Shown piece after piece: positions 17,022 through 25,032 of a stretch of 64,000 bases of DNA. Both the position numbers and the translations under genes were made by a program. Each line of letters starts with the position of its first letter. Position 1 is the stretch's first letter. The DNA comes from Alicyclobacillus herbarius DSM 13609 (lineage in GTDB: Bacteria; Bacillota; Bacilli; Alicyclobacillales; Alicyclobacillaceae), in assembly GCF_000430585.1 (NCBI RefSeq), contig NZ_AUMH01000016.1, positions 29,584 to 93,583 of the forward strand, read 5' to 3'. The notes under the pieces are model-generated. The model had not been told where the DNA came from. It did not search any database and worked only from the letters and a program-made list of their open reading frames with translations.

Positions 17022-18323
17022 TCACCTCGGCACATCGTCGACGGGCCTAGGGCCACCAATGGTCAAGACGTACGAGAGGGCTGTAAAGAGCGTCAGGGCT
17101 CCCACGGTGGTGAAGAAGGCACTCATCCACGACACTGGGACTGCCCAGTCAGCGGGGAAAAAGTGCACCACTTCCAATCCACCAACAAGCACCCCGATTC
17201 CATAGAGTACGAGTGCAACTCGTACCCGACGCGGTGGCACCATGTCGTCAATCAGTGGTGCGGATCTGCGTTCCGGCCGTTTGCTAAACCTGTATTCAAA
17301 CCATAAGAATGGAATGATCTTTTGCATATAGGAAAAAACCAACGGAATCAGTCCGGCAAACAGGAACAAGTAGGCTGCAAGGACGAGTAAAACCCGACTC
17401 GTGTGAATCGCGCAAAAAACCAGTAAAGCCTCGCTGATGAGCATGAGTCCGAGTGCAGCCAGGGCGACCTTGAGCGGAAAGACAATCCGCTTGCGTTTGC
17501 GGCTTTTCACAATGCTTGTGACATCCCACGCAAAGAATCCCATGCCTACAAGAACGGCGAGCGCAGACAGGACGCGCAGCCAATACAGCCAAACGGATGT
17601 GGAAAGCACCGGGTCTAGATACTGGAAAAAATGGGTAAAGGCCAGAAGTCCGCCGCCGAGGAAATAGAACAGTCCGGCTCTCGGCAGGGAGGCCTGATAT
17701 CCATGACTCAATACGAACATGGGAACGAACTTGTAGGAGACCACCAGGACAAGTCCTCCCCAAAAAAGAATTCCACCGAGGATGGCATGGGTGAGGAGCA
17801 AGGGAAGCCCGATATGGGCTGGCTGCCAGAGCTGAAACAGCCCCAAGAGGATCGTTGCCCCTAAGGATGCGATGGGAATCCCAAGCATCCGGTGGACGGG
17901 GGTGCGGTTCCGTGCGTGTTTGTAGCTGACATGGTATAAAAAGTGCGCAAAACCCAAAAGGCCGATAAGAACCCCGATTCCCCCGATGCGTGATAGGCTT
18001 TGTTCCCGGCTCACAAAGCCCGCAATGAGGGCTAGAACCGACAGAATGTGCAACGGCAAATGCCAATACAGGACATGTCTCGGCATGGGAGGGGCTTGAA
18101 AGGCGATGGGCACCACCTGGTAGAGAACGCCGTAGGCCACGGTGAGGAGAAACCCCAATAACAACCCATGCAGCACGCCTACCGTGTTTACGCTCCACCA
18201 ATCTCCTTTCGCCCACTGGGACAGTGTAGTCCCTGTCACTGCCAGACAGACGCACGCCACCAACAATCCGCAGAGGAGATAGGTCACCGTTGCGGATAGA
18301 CGTTTCTTGGTAGACGTTTCCAC
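17022..18323 (-). CDS. Polytopic membrane protein, NnrS/heme-copper-oxidase-like
   Basis: About 433 residues with roughly twelve membrane helices. Repeated motifs place a histidine near one helix end and Tyr-x-x-x-Pro at the other: LHGLLLGFLLTVAYGVLY then VVP, and THAILGG then VSYKFVPMFV. This pattern resembles NnrS proteins and short cbb3-like subunits linked with NO metabolism; the assignment is by motif only. The GTG at 18323 is preferred since GGGAGG lies eight bases upstream; the ATG at 18350 lacks such a site. It is divergent from nirK across ~325 bases and upstream of the histidine-less kinase-like gene. Confidence 0.65.
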   Translation of the reverse strand: METSTKKRLSATVTYLLCGLLVACVCLAVTGTTLSQWAKGDWWSVNTVGVLHGLLLGFLLTVAYGVLYQVVPIAFQAPPMPRHVLYWHLPLHILSVLALIAGFVSREQSLSRIGGIGVLIGLLGFAHFLYHVSYKHARNRTPVHRMLGIPIASLGATILLGLFQLWQPAHIGLPLLLTHAILGGILFWGGLVLVVSYKFVPMFVLSHGYQASLPRAGLFYFLGGGLLAFTHFFQYLDPVLSTSVWLYWLRVLSALAVLVGMGFFAWDVTSIVKSRKRKRIVFPLKVALAALGLMLISEALLVFCAIHTSRVLLVLAAYLFLFAGLIPLVFSYMQKIIPFLWFEYRFSKRPERRSAPLIDDMVPPRRVRVALVLYGIGVLVGGLEVVHFFPADWAVPVSWMSAFFTTVGALTLFTALSYVLTIGGPRPVDDVPR

Positions 18324-18537
18324 CTTAGACTGCCTCCCGCTTGCCGTCATTATCTACAGTCTAACCCATTATCGGAGATTGTGGAGACGAAAACGGACGG
18401 CTTGTCGTGGGCAGCATCGACCAACGACAAACAGCCAATGTGGATGAGAGAAAATGGTCTAAACGCACTATAGGCGATTGGGCGCATCCGTACTGGCTTC
18501 GGGTGGATAATCCTCGTACCCTAACATGCGAATCATG

Positions 18538-18553
18538 TGTGACCTAATTTACA
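18538..18553. promoter_or_regulatory. Candidate Crp/Fnr-family operator upstream of nirK
   Basis: TGTGA-N6-TTACA matches the family palindrome TGTGA-N6-TCACA at nine of ten positions. It lies 96 bases before the nirK start, in the shared region with the divergent membrane-protein gene. The Crp/Fnr gene just downstream of nirK is the natural candidate to bind it. Confidence 0.55.
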
Positions 18554-18648
18554 GTGTATGGTCAGCGCATTTGGTAGGTTGTCGGAGAGTGAAGGCAACG
18601 AAAGAGCAGGAATGACGGATCACGTAAGTATGAAGGAGGCACATCACG

Positions 18649-19665
18649 ATGGAACGCAACGGAGGCCGGTTCCGTTTGCCAAGGCGCAGGTGGCCACGGC
18701 CTATCGCGTATCAGCGTGTTCTGATTTTCTTACCTGTCGTACTGTTGCTGGTGGGAATAGCAGGATGTGGAATCTGGTCCGGCGAAACGCATTCAAGCTC
18801 GGCCAACATCCGGCCAGGAAAGATGCAGATGGATGGTGGCAGCGCTACCGGAAAAGCGTTGAATCAACGACCGGTACCGATGAAAGTGACACGCCATGGA
18901 CACCAGGTCCATATCACAATGGTGTCGGAAGAAACGAGGGTGCAGATTGCACCTGGGAAGTATTACAACGCGTGGACGTTCGACGGCACCGTCCCCGGCC
19001 CGACCCTGCAGTTGCAACAGGGAGACCACGTGACGTTGACACTGCGGAACCTCGATCCGAAGATGTCACATTCGATTGACTTGCACGCGGCGCTGGTTTC
19101 ACCCAATCAAACGTTTGTGGATGTGCCGCCAGGTAAAACGAAGACCATTCACTTTACCGCTAAAGTTCCTGGTGTATACATGTATCACTGCGCGTCGATG
19201 CCGATGCTCCAGCACATCGGCAATGGCATGTATGGGGCCGTGGTAGTCACGGCGCCTGGACAGCCCAAACCGGACTATACCATTGTCCAGAGCGAGTTTT
19301 ATCCAGGCGGCAATTACGATAAGATGAAAAATGGACAACCGTCCTATGTCGTCTTTAACGGGAAGGCGTTTCAGTATGTAAGCCATCCCCTGAGGGCGAA
19401 AGTTGGCAAGCCGTTGACGATTGCGTTTGTGAACGCAGGACCGAATGAGGTTTCGGCGTTTCACATTGTCGGGAGCGTGTTGTCGGATGTCGAGGCGTCC
19501 GGAAATCCGAAAAATCATTTTTACGACGTCTCAACGCAAGCCGTGGTTCCTGGGGAAGGAGTCTTGATCCGCGTGACTTTTCAACAACCCGGTACGTACA
19601 ACATGGTGACACACGTAATGCGTGATGCCGATAAAGGGGCGACTGGGAGTATCGTGGTGACATAA
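18649..19665 (+). CDS. nirK: Copper-containing nitrite reductase (NO-forming), lipoprotein
   Basis: Two-domain cupredoxin nitrite reductase, 338 residues, reducing nitrite to nitric oxide. The signal peptide ends with a lipobox, IAGC (Cys40), so it is probably membrane-anchored on the outside. All active residues are present: type 1 copper H141, C181, H189, M194; type 2 copper H146, H180, H322; catalytic D144 and H272. The loop HCASMPMLQHIGNGM is one residue shorter between Cys and His than in proteobacterial enzymes. ATG at 18649 follows GAAGGAGG. A Crp/Fnr regulator and an NnrS-like gene follow in the same direction. Confidence 0.93.
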   Translation: MERNGGRFRLPRRRWPRPIAYQRVLIFLPVVLLLVGIAGCGIWSGETHSSSANIRPGKMQMDGGSATGKALNQRPVPMKVTRHGHQVHITMVSEETRVQIAPGKYYNAWTFDGTVPGPTLQLQQGDHVTLTLRNLDPKMSHSIDLHAALVSPNQTFVDVPPGKTKTIHFTAKVPGVYMYHCASMPMLQHIGNGMYGAVVVTAPGQPKPDYTIVQSEFYPGGNYDKMKNGQPSYVVFNGKAFQYVSHPLRAKVGKPLTIAFVNAGPNEVSAFHIVGSVLSDVEASGNPKNHFYDVSTQAVVPGEGVLIRVTFQQPGTYNMVTHVMRDADKGATGSIVVT

Positions 19666-19712
19666 TAGACCTTGAATCCAATCTCACCAAGGGAGGAGGA
19701 GAACCGGGAGGA

Positions 19713-20387
19713 ATGGGGTTTGAAGAATCGAGACGACATGTTTTACGCGAAATCGAGTTGTTTCAAGACTTAAGTGACGAAGAATTGGCCAAGGTGTCCG
19801 ATCTATGCGTCGAACACCGGTATCCCAAGGGGACCTACATTTTTATGGAGGGAGACGAACGGGAGGCCGTCTACTTCATTCGTCGTGGATTGGTGAAGGT
19901 GTTCAAGGTCGACGAGGAAGGTCGAGAACACATTGTGACCGTTCTCGGAAAGGGACAGATGTTTCCGCATGTGGGATTTTTCGATGACGCCCCTTATCCG
20001 GGAACCGCGCAGGCGATGGAAGAGAGCACCCTGCTTATGATTCGACGTAGCCAATTTGACGCTTTGTTGATGAGCCAGCCCGCCATCATGCGCAAGGTGA
20101 TGCATGTGATGGGGCAAAAAATTTTAATGCTCCAAGCAAAGCTCCAGGAGCTGGCTTTGTTTGATGCGCACGACAGGGTGGTCGCACTCATTCGTCACTT
20201 CGCCGAGGAACACGGGCAGCCCGAGGCTGACGGGATTCATATCCGGTTGCCTGTCACACACGGAGAAATGGCTCAGATGATTGGTATGACGCGCGAGTCG
20301 GTCAACCGTGTCTGGAGCCAATTGCGACGCAGTGGTGTGCTCAGCGGTGAACGAGACGAATGGGTGGTTCATTTTGACCGTCTATAA
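19713..20387 (+). CDS. Crp/Fnr-family transcriptional regulator
   Basis: Regulator of 224 residues. The N-terminal cyclic-nucleotide-like beta-barrel runs from IELFQDLSDEEL through MEGDEREAVYFIRRGLVKVFK; the C-terminal winged helix has THGEMAQMIGMTRESVNRVW. Only one cysteine is present, so an FNR-type [4Fe-4S] oxygen sensor is unlikely; cNMP or heme/NO sensing cannot be decided here. It lies 47 bases after nirK and 67 bases before the second NnrS-like gene, so it probably regulates this cluster, possibly through the palindrome at 18538-18553. Confidence 0.9.
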   Translation: MGFEESRRHVLREIELFQDLSDEELAKVSDLCVEHRYPKGTYIFMEGDEREAVYFIRRGLVKVFKVDEEGREHIVTVLGKGQMFPHVGFFDDAPYPGTAQAMEESTLLMIRRSQFDALLMSQPAIMRKVMHVMGQKILMLQAKLQELALFDAHDRVVALIRHFAEEHGQPEADGIHIRLPVTHGEMAQMIGMTRESVNRVWSQLRRSGVLSGERDEWVVHFDRL

Positions 20388-20454
20388 ACGTTGGATCCGT
20401 GGTACGGTGGTCCATGTATGCCGGTATCGGTTGATGAAAAAGGGGAGCACTTCG

Positions 20455-21762
20455 GTGACAAGGCCGGGTTTGCAGGCATTGCCCAAAATCTTCATTTTGT
20501 TTGCAGGGCTTCACTTTTTGCTGGGTGCAGCACTGGGGGCCTGGATGGCGGGCGATAGGTATGCTATCTCTTACATCGTCAACGTCCACGCGGAAATCAA
20601 TCCGTTCGGTTGGCTGACGATGATGATTTACGGCATGACCTATGCGGTGCTGGGAGTCTCGGCTGGGCTTCGCCTTCCCTGGCGATGGCTGGGCTGGCTG
20701 CACTTTGGCATGGCTGAGACAGGGATCTTGATCGTTGTCGTCGGTATCTTAACCCGTGCCGACGCGGTTGGCCTTGTCGGAGGCCTTCTGCAAGCAGCCG
20801 CACCCGTCGTGTTCTTGGTGAACATCCTGAGCGCCGTGTTTACCTCCAAACGACACCGATCTTCAGAAGGTTCTGCAGAGCGCCGTCACTTGCCTGCGGA
20901 GTTAGAGTTTTTAGGACGATTCCCGCAACTTCGAGATTCGGACAGGATTGCCCAACGGGGAACGGACGTGGCACTGATGGCGTTCTTGATAGCCGTGCTG
21001 TGGGCGGCCGAACAAAGCATTTCTTACGGGCGATGGACATGGCTGGATATGCCGGTTCCGGCCTATCTCATTATGGCGGGGTGGATTGGAGGAACGCTGC
21101 TCGCCGTATCACTTCATCTGTTTCCACGCTTCTTTGGGATAGGCGCAATGCCACGCGGCGTCATACGGTGGGTGCAAGGATTGTGGGGACTATCGCTTGT
21201 TTCCGCAGTTCTCGAAGACTTCCTGGGTCACCCGCAGTTCCGTCTGGCAAATACCATGTTTGCGGTCGCTTTAATCATCCTATCGGTGACCTACGCATGG
21301 TTCCTTTTCCGATCCGCACGTCAGCAATGGAGAACGACCGGTCCTGCAGCCTTGGCGTGGTGTGGTGCGTTTGCATGCGCATTTGCACTTGGGATATGGC
21401 TTCTTACGGGGCAAGATTTGCGTTCGGTGGCCGCGATGCATCTTTTGTTTCTCGGATGGGCGACCACGCTCATTTACTCGGTCGGATATACGTTATTCCC
21501 GTTGTTTTTTCACACCCCACCTGTATCGTTAAAATGGAGTTATGGACAAGTGATAGGGTCACTTGTGGGCACGTTTTTGCTGATTGTCGGATTACAGATG
21601 GGTCAAGCGCAGAGCGTTGTATCTTCCGATTTCGTTCAGGGATTGACAGGATTGGGTGGCCTTTTGGCGGCTTTGTCCGCGTATGTGTTCATGGGACAAT
21701 GGTTCTGGAGAAGACGGGGGACAGCGCGTACCCCCGCGCCAAAGGCTTCGACTCCTCGGTGA
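20455..21762 (+). CDS. Polytopic membrane protein, NnrS/cbb3-subunit-I-like
   Basis: About 435 residues and twelve membrane helices. Three related stretches recur: VHAEINPFGWLTMMIYGMTY, AGWIGGTLLAVSLHLFPRFF and MHLLFLGWATTLIYSVGYTL. The His-x-x-x-Asn/Leu-x-x-Gly and Tyr-x-x-x-Pro spacing is that of NnrS and small heme-copper-oxidase-like proteins found with denitrification genes. It shares this layout with the protein at 17022-18323. The GTG at 20455 is favoured by AGGGGAG at 20441-20447; earlier in-frame starts lack a site. It is the third gene of the nirK operon and might handle NO; no classical norB is present in the window. Confidence 0.68.
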   Translation: MTRPGLQALPKIFILFAGLHFLLGAALGAWMAGDRYAISYIVNVHAEINPFGWLTMMIYGMTYAVLGVSAGLRLPWRWLGWLHFGMAETGILIVVVGILTRADAVGLVGGLLQAAAPVVFLVNILSAVFTSKRHRSSEGSAERRHLPAELEFLGRFPQLRDSDRIAQRGTDVALMAFLIAVLWAAEQSISYGRWTWLDMPVPAYLIMAGWIGGTLLAVSLHLFPRFFGIGAMPRGVIRWVQGLWGLSLVSAVLEDFLGHPQFRLANTMFAVALIILSVTYAWFLFRSARQQWRTTGPAALAWCGAFACAFALGIWLLTGQDLRSVAAMHLLFLGWATTLIYSVGYTLFPLFFHTPPVSLKWSYGQVIGSLVGTFLLIVGLQMGQAQSVVSSDFVQGLTGLGGLLAALSAYVFMGQWFWRRRGTARTPAPKASTPR

Positions 21763-21789
21763 TCCGCTTCATTCACGTTTATCCACGGC

Positions 21790-22002
21790 TCACGCGTCTT
21801 CCTGCCAGACGCCACGACGGGAGTACTCATCAATGGCGGTCAGCCCCTGACCCAAGAAACGTTCAAATGAAAGCAGGCAGAGGTACCATGCCGTGCCATC
21901 GAGAACGTTCGTGACTTGTACGACATCGTGGCAATCGTGATCGCAAATCTGTTCTGCGGTTGGAAAAATTCGCGTCAGCAATACGGCCTTGGCTGGCTCC
22001 AT
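21790..22002 (-). CDS. Small conserved-looking protein with CDHDCH motif
   Basis: Hypothetical protein of 70 residues, not recognised. A strong ribosome site, TAGGAGG, lies eight bases before the ATG at 22002, which makes it likely real. It contains ICDHDCHDVVQV, a Cys/His-rich turn that could bind a metal, and a hydrophobic YLCLLSF stretch, but no signal peptide. It converges on the end of the nirK operon; whether it belongs to nitrite or NO metabolism is unknown. Confidence 0.6.
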   Translation of the reverse strand: MEPAKAVLLTRIFPTAEQICDHDCHDVVQVTNVLDGTAWYLCLLSFERFLGQGLTAIDEYSRRGVWQEDA

Positions 22003-22175
22003 CGCAATGCCTCCTACGAATCACGGCGGAATACCGTGGCGTTTCGTATTCTTTCACAGGATAGCCACGGAATGCGTCCGTCCATACCTAGGGAAACGTG
22101 TCGTATTGCGAAACGTTCGAGAAAAAGGACCATGAACCCATGCCGTACGTTTCCGGAAAAGGAGGCGAAACCGTT

Positions 22176-23306
22176 ATGTGGCTCGATGTCTTCGTTGGGT
22201 GTTACAGCTCGCCCCACGAACGAGGCGTCCATTGGCTGAAAATGCATTCGAAAACCGGTGAGCTGGTTTATGTGGATGGGCTTACGGGTATCGAAAATCC
22301 GTCTTTTCTCGCGCTGCACCAGGCTGGCGTACGGTTGTACGCGGTCGGTGAAAGCAAAAACGGGGAAGTGGTCTCCATAGAAGTTGACCGGGAAGCGTGC
22401 AGCCTTCGATTGCTCAATCGCGCCTCCACCCGCGGTGCGGATCCGTGTCACGTCCGACTCACAAGTGACGCGAAGGTTCTCATCGTCACGAATTACTCAA
22501 GTGGCAGTGTCTGTACATTTCGTCTCGATCCGGACGGGCGAATTGGTCAAATGGCGGCGCATGTTGTTCATCAGGGGCACAGCGTTCGACCGGATCGTCA
22601 ACAGGGACCTCATCCACACAGCGCGATGCCCGAGTCGGATTCTTCCTGGGTCTTGGTCCCAGATCTAGGGCTCGATCAAGTCTTGATATATCGGTTGGAT
22701 AAGACCACAGGACAAATACGCAGACACGCTTCCGTCGCCACGCCGGCGGGGTCGGGACCCCGTCACCTGGCCTTTCACCCGCGGTTGGCCTTGGTCTATG
22801 TCTGCTGTGAACTCGATTCTACAATTGTCTCCTACCGGTTCGACCGGGCGGATGGTCGGATGACAGAATGGGAGTGTGTTTCACTCCTACCCGCTGGATT
22901 CACGGGCCTGAATACGGCGGCCGACATTCACGTCCGGCTAGATGGACGTTTTCTGTACGCATCGAACCGCGGACATGACACCGTTGCTTGTTTTGCGATT
23001 GGCGAGGATGGCCGTCTCACCGGTCTTGGACATGTGAGTGCGGGTGGCCGAACCCCGCGAAACTTCGCGCTAACCCCGGATGGCCGGCATATGCTTGTCG
23101 CCAGCCAGGATGATGACCAATTGTCGGTATTCGCGCTTGATGAAGCGGGATGGCCTCGGCCAACAGGAAGCACGTATGCGATGTCACGGCCAGTCTGTAT
23201 CCAAGTCCAGGATCAGAAAGGGCCCCTGCAAGAATGGATCTCACAGGAGTCATCAGTCGAAAAAGGCGGTTACGGTGAGCCCCATCACTGGCCTCAGTAC
23301 ATATAA
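22176..23306 (+). CDS. Lactonase family (YbhE-like) seven-bladed beta-propeller protein
   Basis: Propeller protein of 376 residues related to 6-phosphogluconolactonase Pgl (YbhE) and muconate cycloisomerase-like lactonases. Typical features are FVGCYSSPHERGVHW at the start, DPCHVRLT, the repeated PDLGLDQVLIYRLD-type blade strands, GSGPRHLAFHP and the ASNRGHDTVACFAI blade. No signal peptide is seen. ATG at 22176 follows AAAAGGAGG. True substrate is uncertain since many members lack proven activity. It stands alone, divergent from the small CDHDCH protein gene. Confidence 0.85.
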   Translation: MWLDVFVGCYSSPHERGVHWLKMHSKTGELVYVDGLTGIENPSFLALHQAGVRLYAVGESKNGEVVSIEVDREACSLRLLNRASTRGADPCHVRLTSDAKVLIVTNYSSGSVCTFRLDPDGRIGQMAAHVVHQGHSVRPDRQQGPHPHSAMPESDSSWVLVPDLGLDQVLIYRLDKTTGQIRRHASVATPAGSGPRHLAFHPRLALVYVCCELDSTIVSYRFDRADGRMTEWECVSLLPAGFTGLNTAADIHVRLDGRFLYASNRGHDTVACFAIGEDGRLTGLGHVSAGGRTPRNFALTPDGRHMLVASQDDDQLSVFALDEAGWPRPTGSTYAMSRPVCIQVQDQKGPLQEWISQESSVEKGGYGEPHHWPQYI

Positions 23307-23400
23307 GGCCATCACAGGTACAATGAACAAGCAGAACCAGGCAGCACTGTAGGGGACGTTGCCGTTTATAAACTGACTGGGCGAGAGTGGGGGAATTTCA

Positions 23401-23595
23401 TTGCTGGTTGCGTTTATTCACGGGTTTGCGTTGTCTCTTGGATTAATTTTACCCATTGGCATGCAGAATGGGTTTATCCTGACACAGGGAGCGCTGCACA
23501 GGCGGTGGTCCAAATTGTTGCCATCTGTGGTGACCGCGTTGATGATGTGGGCATCGGCGATCTATCTCGCCTATATCATCCATACGTTCGAATGA
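23401..23595 (+). pseudogene. LysE/ArgO-family exporter with a large internal deletion
   Basis: The 64-residue frame starts like LysE exporters, with LGLILPIGMQNGFILTQGAL, and ends like their C-terminus, with VTALMMWASAIYLAYIIHTF. The ~130 residues between, about four helices, are missing, and the reading frame is kept across the junction near residue 44. A ribosome site (GAGTGGGGGAA) precedes the TTG at 23401. It is most likely a non-functional deletion derivative; a new two-helix protein cannot be excluded. Confidence 0.7.
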
Positions 23596-23663
23596 TATGG
23601 ATTATGACGCGTTCGAGGTGCAGCGCATTACGTCCGATAATATATATTATGTTAACTTAGAAA

Positions 23664-23867
23664 TTGGGGCGGGGAATTGAAGTATTATTTGGACGCCGAG
23701 CTTTACCATACGGGCGTGGTATTGCAGGCTTCATTTCTAGTGCAGCGGTACTCTATGGCATACAACTGTTCGTACCGGGAATGCGGGTAAGTATTCTCGG
23801 AATGCTGCTTGCTTCATTGGTGATTGGACTTGCAGACTTAGCTATCCCAACAGGATCAAAAGCGTAA
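23664..23867 (+). CDS. Small two-helix membrane protein, holin-like (possibly a remnant)
   Basis: A frame of 67 residues whose last 45, from FISSAAVLYGIQLFVPGMRV through LLASLVIGLADLAIPT, look like the two-helix unit of the family-4 phage-holin/YvlD-like small membrane proteins. The N-terminal 20 residues look unstructured and no clear ribosome site precedes the TTG. Upstream is an AT palindrome, ATAATATATATTAT at 23637-23650. It lies in decayed DNA, so it may be a fragment. Confidence 0.35.
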   Translation: MGRGIEVLFGRRALPYGRGIAGFISSAAVLYGIQLFVPGMRVSILGMLLASLVIGLADLAIPTGSKA

Positions 23868-23949
23868 CCTGAATACTGGTCGTAAACGGGGCGGTCGTGG
23901 CTGATTCTGACTTCGCGCCACTTTCCCGGCTATATCGGGTGGTCCGAAA

Positions 23950-24090
23950 GCGCCAGGGCGGATCGAACGTCGAACTTCAGCCAAATCCCAATATCGGTTC
24001 CCCGCACCCATTTTCCCCAAGTCGATGAATCTCCGAATCTTCCCTTCCGAGACAAGGATGTTGGGAAGTAAATAATCGCCGGGCATACCA
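23950..24090 (-). pseudogene. Aminoglycoside phosphotransferase (APH) remnant
   Basis: On the minus strand the translation GDYLLPNILVSEGKIRRFID continues to LGKMGAGNRYWDLAEVRRSI, which matches the catalytic-loop to DLG region of APH(3')-type kinases (HGDxCLPN ... GFIDLGxxGxxDRYxDI). The catalytic loop His is replaced by Pro, and no intact N-lobe or C-terminal helices are found on either side. Bounds are approximate. It is a decayed kinase gene, not a resistance determinant. Confidence 0.6.
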
Positions 24091-24612
24091 CCAGATCCTG
24101 GTCTCCCCTCCCCTGCTACTCCTGCAGTTGAAAGGGACACGTGTTTGCGTCTAAAAGGCAAGGGCCTCATCAATTCATCGCAAGCCTGCAGTGGTCCGAA
24201 GCAGCCAGGCCGTTGACCTCGGAAATGAGCGAAAACTGGCAAGGCCCATACACGCAAAAATTCAAGACACGCGGTAAAGACACATTCCCTGCGGTCACTT
24301 CAGCCGTCTGAACTCCGGCTCAATGCTGCACCGTAGCCTGCACTTTCAAGTGCAAGGGTTGGCGGGTCGGTGGTACAAGCGGGTACACACGGTTGAAAAC
24401 TTTCATCTCTACGTCGTCGGAGCCCACAAACACTCATCGGACACTTTTCTGCTCGTCGGGCGACCCCTGCTTCCCAGTATACGACGGTACTGTTTTTTCA
24501 ACGCTCACTTGGCTGGTAGAAATTCGTACAACGTGACGTATTGTTGGCTTTTGAGCCGCTGCAAAATTAAATGCTTCTACAGATGACCTTCGCTCGCTAG
24601 AACCGCGGCGTG
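24091..24612. other. Decayed intergenic DNA without a recognisable gene
   Basis: About 520 bases between the APH remnant and the lipase remnant. Frames here give low-complexity or unrecognisable translations and no ribosome sites. I see no promoter, repeat or RNA gene that I can support. Confidence 0.5.
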
Positions 24613-24873
24613 TTAAGTAGCCAAAGGACCTCCAAGGCTAAAACCTGCCACTGTAAACGACGCATCTGGGTCCAGACTTGCCAGATAATCTTGAAGGCTT
24701 TGCGAAGGTCCATTTACCGGATCGACAAATGAAAATGACTTATAAAATCTCGTGAACCCGTAATCCGTTGCCCCGCCATTCGGGACAAGCGTAAAATCCG
24801 TCATCGAAAACCCAAAATTATCGATGAAATATAAAATAGTACCGGTTCCGTGTAAAATGACTGCAAATGTCAT
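24613..24873 (-). pseudogene. Lipase (class 3-like) N-terminal fragment
   Basis: An 86-residue frame that begins AVILHGTGTILYFIDNFGFS, passes through GFTRFYKSFSFVDP and SLQDYLASLDPDASFTV, and ends at AGFSLGGPLAT just after the nucleophile elbow (G-x-S-x-G). Lipases of this fold continue for more than 100 residues with the catalytic Asp and His, so the gene is truncated by a TAA directly after PLAT. No remaining part was found downstream. Confidence 0.65.
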
Positions 24874-24903
24874 CTCCCTTAATCCCCGGATTTTTCATCG
24901 CTC

Positions 24904-25023
24904 TTACAGGTCTTGTACAAACTCACGGATCTGTTCAGGCGTCGCTTTTGGCGTACCTTCCGTTTTGATTCACTGGATATTTCTCACCGTCATCTCTTGA
25001 CAAAATTCATTCCACTCGTCCAT
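24904..25023 (-). pseudogene. Small ORF (39 residues) interrupted by an in-frame TGA
   Basis: Starting from the ATG at 25023 the frame reads MDEWNEFCQEMTVRNIQ, then TGA, then IKTEGTPKATPEQIREFVQ and DL before a TAA. Both halves look protein-like and lie in the same frame. It begins ten bases after the stop of the TerC-family gene and an AGG precedes the ATG, so it was probably the next gene of that operon. The family is unknown. A point mutation to TGA is the simplest explanation. Confidence 0.45.
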
Positions 25024-25032
25024 CCTATGTGC

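Noticed and set aside
23637..23650. ATAATATATATTAT palindrome as an operator
   Set aside because: AT-only palindromes arise easily and there is no intact gene that it would control.
24323..24586. 87-residue plus-strand frame in the decayed region
   Set aside because: Composition and lack of a start signal suggest chance; no family resemblance.
24904..25023. Selenocysteine at the internal TGA
   Set aside because: No SECIS-like hairpin is seen after the TGA and the context (decayed DNA) favours a nonsense mutation.
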